A stretch of DNA of 64,000 bases. Origin: Paragonimus westermani (Eukaryota > Platyhelminthes > Trematoda > Plagiorchiida > Troglotrematidae). Shown in pieces: positions 60,470-64,000 of this stretch; the first letter of the stretch is position 1, and every line of letters starts with the position of its first letter. The stretch covers positions 62,001-126,000 of the forward strand of contig QNGE01000777.1 of assembly GCA_008508345.1 (NCBI GenBank), in the 5' to 3' direction. The notes below the pieces were generated by a model that did no database searches, had not been told where the DNA came from, and saw only the letters and a list, made by a program, of their open reading frames with translations. The position numbers and the translations under genes were made by a program.

Positions 60470-63034
60470 GTAAGTGGCATTTACGCGTTCTTGCTCGTTT
60501 CCAAAGTTGAGTTGTCATATTTCGTTCTAATCTTATCTGGATAATTGTTCACCGAAGTGAAACTGCCACTGTTTGCAGTAATGTTGCTAATCGTACAGAC
60601 ATCCATATTTTCCGACCTTACGATAAATAGGTGGGACTGCATATGGCACGATTAATGCCGAGACATAGTACTGCTTATATATAGCTCCGTGTTTCGCCCA
60701 CTTAGGCTAGGTAATGACGCGAAACTATGGAGTCTGTTAATCGAGAGATCCCTTAAAAAATTGTCTTACATCCCAAGCCTCAAAACAGTTTAGAGTCATG
60801 AATAGTATTTTTCAAAAATATACCCACAAATAGCTGCCGTTTTCAGCTCCAACTTGTCAAGTTCCATCGGGGGATATTCCTTCTCATTGCTACCCGGATT
60901 TTGGGTCCTAGACCCTCAGTCTTTTTTCTGTTGTACACCTTCAACCGCTAGGTGGTGGTTGGTTGATTCACAAACCCCGTTCTGTGAAAAGCTTGATAGA
61001 GAGACGTCGAGAACTGCCAAATTAATAAAAGCGACAACAACCTGCAATCTGAAACTGGTGTCAGTGTATGTTTCACAGAACTTTCCATCAAAATACCTCA
61101 CCGGACCGTGTGTGCGGTGACCCGAAGCCAGTAATGAGGTTACATCTGTCGAAAGTTGTCTACCCATGACTGTTAAAATTCTACAATTGTCTAGTAATAA
61201 ACACTGTTGCTGTGTTGTGAATCTTTCCGTTATCAATTTGCCCATCCGCACAATGTCCGCCAAAATCCAGAGTTGTTCACTCCTTCCATTCATTGCAAAC
61301 AAGCATTTTGCCCATAGTGCTTTGTCCTCAAAGGTGTTCTATTGGACACATATCAGTTGGTAATGAAACAGGCTCTGTTGAACCACAACAAAACAATTTG
61401 GAATCTTGTCGAACGATAGTCCATCACACACGAAAGATCGACCCTCGGTGTCGATAACAATCATCACTGTTGTGATTGTTTGACTGGATTCATGTTTCAG
61501 AAATGGTCGGCTGTAAACCTCTAACGGAAGCTAGAATTAATGAGTTGCCAGTAAGCTTCTGCCGATTCAGTCAAGACACTAGATTGTTTATGTATTGTAG
61601 AGTCCACTAACTTAAATGTGACCCTATCCGAATGATGGAATTGTTGGGCAAAAAGAAGCAAAGCTGGCGAAAAAGGAACAACACGGAAAGAAACTTTCGA
61701 CACATATCGGTTGATTAGAGCACTTAACAATGTAATCAGAATCCTTCAAGTGCCGCCTTTTTAAGGAAGGTTTGAAATAACAAAAACTGATGACCTTCAT
61801 GTTTGAAGACAAGGTGGTCCACTGTTGTTTCTGAAAATGTAAGTTGTTCGACAAGAGCCACGTGCAAACTCACTGCAGAAACTATGAGGTACAGTAACAG
61901 CTAAGCGTTCTTTTACGTGCATTTGACTTCCAGCAAGTAACACGATTTTCCAAAACCGCTGACCACAAGCTGTTAATGTGGTTCCTTCCCAGTCCATACA
62001 GGGACTTGCATGACCAATTAAATTGGAAGCTGGAAATGAAAACTACCCAATCAAAGCTGTTCGCATAACACGGCACTGTCGCTACAACTGGACCAGTGTT
62101 ACTCAACATTGTTTGGTTGACCGTCCCCCCCAGCCGACTGTGTACATGATGAAATTCCAAAGTAGCTATTCTTAAATTTTATGTCAATTGGTCCACACAC
62201 NACACACACACACGGTAAATTAGTTGGTCACGCTGACCGCAATGATTGGATAGACATCTATTCTCATGTTTCTCATTTAAACAGTGTGGGATAATCTGAC
62301 CATGATACCTTGTCGCTTAATAGAACTACAAGCTCTTAGATGTATTATCGTGTCCATGACAAATTTTAACGAAACAGTGACGGCACAGTATCATTTTTGT
62401 TCATAATGTCAAACTCATGCAAAGCCTAGCCATGGAACATCTGGATTTATTTATGTGCCATATATACAATACAATAAACTGCTGATTCCCTCCTTGAGCC
62501 TAATAAGTTTTGGCTAACTACAAAAGACCATGAGTCAACCTGGGGCCAAGTCAGTGCGAGTAACAGTGTTCAGACGGTTCCGATTTGTCATCGGTCTGTG
62601 TTTTACTGCACTAAATCGTTGACAAATACAAAAGGATGCTATGGAAGTAGTAGGAAACAGTTTCGCTCTCCTCAAAACTTAGGAACTTGTACGTACAGTC
62701 GTAGCTAGTCAACCTGACGTACACTGTTGCCTAACATCTACTTCAAATTTTTATCAATCAGGAGCTGAAAGACTCCTGATAAACCAACTTCTCGTCCCCT
62801 CGCTTCGCAACTAACTGAACAGATTACTAATATAGATATATTTTCAGATGTTCAACAGAAGTCACTCTCAGCGTGGAAGTGGAAGTTCTGTTGAGATCCA
62901 GTCTGTTGCAATGACCTACAGTGTAATATCAGTGCGTAAGGCTGAAAATTCTGTAAAGAGTCGCTAATTTGTGTCAGATGAAATCTGATGGAAATGCTGT
63001 GTTCCCGTCTGTTTGTGTGGATATCGGAAGCCTC
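60470..63034. other. Next receptor intron; no exon seen
   Basis: Follows the phase-1 donor at 60470. I searched for a second DBD (CEGCKG-type P-box) by eye in all frames and found none. Confidence 0.5.
62194..62213. repeat. CA microsatellite with an unresolved base
   Basis: An (AC)n run is interrupted by the only N in the window, at 62201. This is probably an assembly or polishing ambiguity in the repeat. Confidence 0.9.
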
Positions 63035-63292
63035 ATACTTGGACTCAATTATTCACTCAGTCGACTGTGTCATAAGGAATCCAGCGAAGATCCGGCAGAC
63101 TGACTGTCCAAACAAGTTTCCTCTGAGCCTCCGACATGTCTTCGAAGATCACCTGCTAGAACGCTTGCCGCGTTTGGGCATGCTGTTTCTGTACCCGGTG
63201 TGAATCCAACGGAAGTCAGGTTTTTGTAATTGGATCTCCTCTGGAATGATCACATCTGCCACACTGCTTGTCACTAAACCAGTTTGGCAAAC
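63035..63292 (+). repeat. SINE-like family 2 copy, boxes eroded
   Basis: It aligns by eye with 18745-18992 over its whole length: ACTTGGACTCAATTA, CATAAGGAATCC, CCGGCAGACTGACTG (from 63089), TTCCTCTGAG, CTTGCCGCGTTTGGGCATG, AATTGGATCTCCT, and ATCTGCCA near the end. Box A (GAAGATCACCTGCTAG) and box B (GGTGTGAATCC) are degraded. Confidence 0.65.
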
Positions 63293-63454
63293 CACTCTAT
63301 TAATCTGACTGAATTTCGTCCAGTTTAAAAAAATTTTCGTTCGAAGCACCTTCACAACTTATTTATTGTGTTTGTTTCGACTGTAATTTCCCGTCCAAAG
63401 ATTGGTTTCCACTGATGTTTTACTCTGACAGTCAAAAAAAGCCCGTCGAAAACA

Positions 63455-63640
63455 AGGCATAGTTAACACGCAGTGCAGCCGGACCTGTGAGTTTGGATGA
63501 AGATTTTAGCTGTTCCCGGCTGTGCTGTACCATAGTGAGTGACGTGGTAAACACGATCGGAAGCACGAGCGAAAGTGGAGTCTAGTGCTGTTGTTGAACG
63601 GGGCTGACTGGAAAGTCTGTGCGAGAGTTCTGGTTAGTTG
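63455..63640 (+). repeat. SINE-like family 1, 3' part
   Basis: Only the 3' half is clear: GTGGAGTCTAGTGCTG (from 63575), then GGGGCTGACTGGAAAGTCTGTGC. The upstream part (GTTAACACGCAGTGCAGC) is too diverged to place. Confidence 0.55.
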
Positions 63641-64000
63641 TGAGTTGTGTGCAACTCATAGCAAACAAACCATCTACCATTTATTAGTAATCGGGCTGGA
63701 TCAACCGTATCCATCTATCTTTTGCCAAACGTGCAAACAGTACGTTCAAATCCTATTATGGCTTATCTGTGTATCCATTTAGATACGAGTAGGCCGAAAT
63801 TTTTAATGAAATGGTGTATCAACGTTTACTGTCTTGTGAGTTAACAAAATCGATCTGTGTTCGGAACTTGAAACCTGATCTATTTTTACCAACTGGCGCG
63901 AAGTTAATGTCAGTCACATATAGACAGTTTTTGAATTCATTCGTTTCAAAACATATTATACGTGAGTAATACAGACACCGCTATAGTTTAGTTCGAATAA

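Noticed and set aside
60182..60544. 120-residue frame overlapping the second DBD exon
   Set aside because: It is in a different frame from the nuclear-receptor zinc finger, whose cysteine pattern and splice sites decide the real frame (60322-60469).
1..64000. CRISPR array, operons, bacterial promoters or phage genes
   Set aside because: No regularly spaced repeats and no dense gene runs; GT/AG introns, a nuclear receptor and retroelements mark this as animal DNA.

Overview
This window looks like intergenic and intronic DNA of a flatworm, most likely a digenean fluke. There are no bacterial-style gene runs. Real coding sequence is sparse, the introns are very large, and much of the rest is decayed retroelement sequence. 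The assignment rests on the only clear host gene. Two exons, at 40409-41197 and 60322-60469 (+), together encode one complete C4-C4 nuclear-receptor DNA-binding domain (DBD) whose P-box reads CEACKK. That P-box is known from the first DBD of the flatworm two-DBD (2DBD) nuclear receptors. The exons are separated by a 19.1-kb intron with canonical GT/AG ends. The gene continues past the second exon, and neither a second DBD nor a ligand-binding domain is visible before the window ends.

Layout. 1-9980: no host gene seen; two head-to-head copies of a tRNA-derived SINE-like repeat (about 1320-1768 and 6055-6400). 9985-12120: a strongly decayed Ty3/gypsy LTR-retrotransposon interior on the + strand, readable in order as Gag zinc knuckle, reverse transcriptase, RNase H and integrase zinc finger. 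12125-40408: no host exon recognised; several more SINE-like copies of two families, CpG-rich patches, and a 49-bp block at 26952-27000 that recurs beside an RTE element. 40409-60469: the receptor gene. Its giant intron holds a 5'-truncated RTE-type non-LTR retrotransposon on the minus strand (44858-47675), a hairpin repeat at 49384-49475, and a 5'-truncated Penelope-like element on the plus strand (58512-59311). 60470-64000: the next intron of the receptor, with one copy of each SINE-like family near its end.

Every transposon copy is disabled by stops, frameshifts or lost catalytic residues, so none is expected to be autonomous. The main points of interest are the likely 2DBD receptor with its P-box cut by a 19-kb intron, the recurrent head-to-head SINE architecture, and the 49-bp block shared almost unchanged between two distant loci. 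All similarity statements come from reading the sequence by eye; no database search was run.
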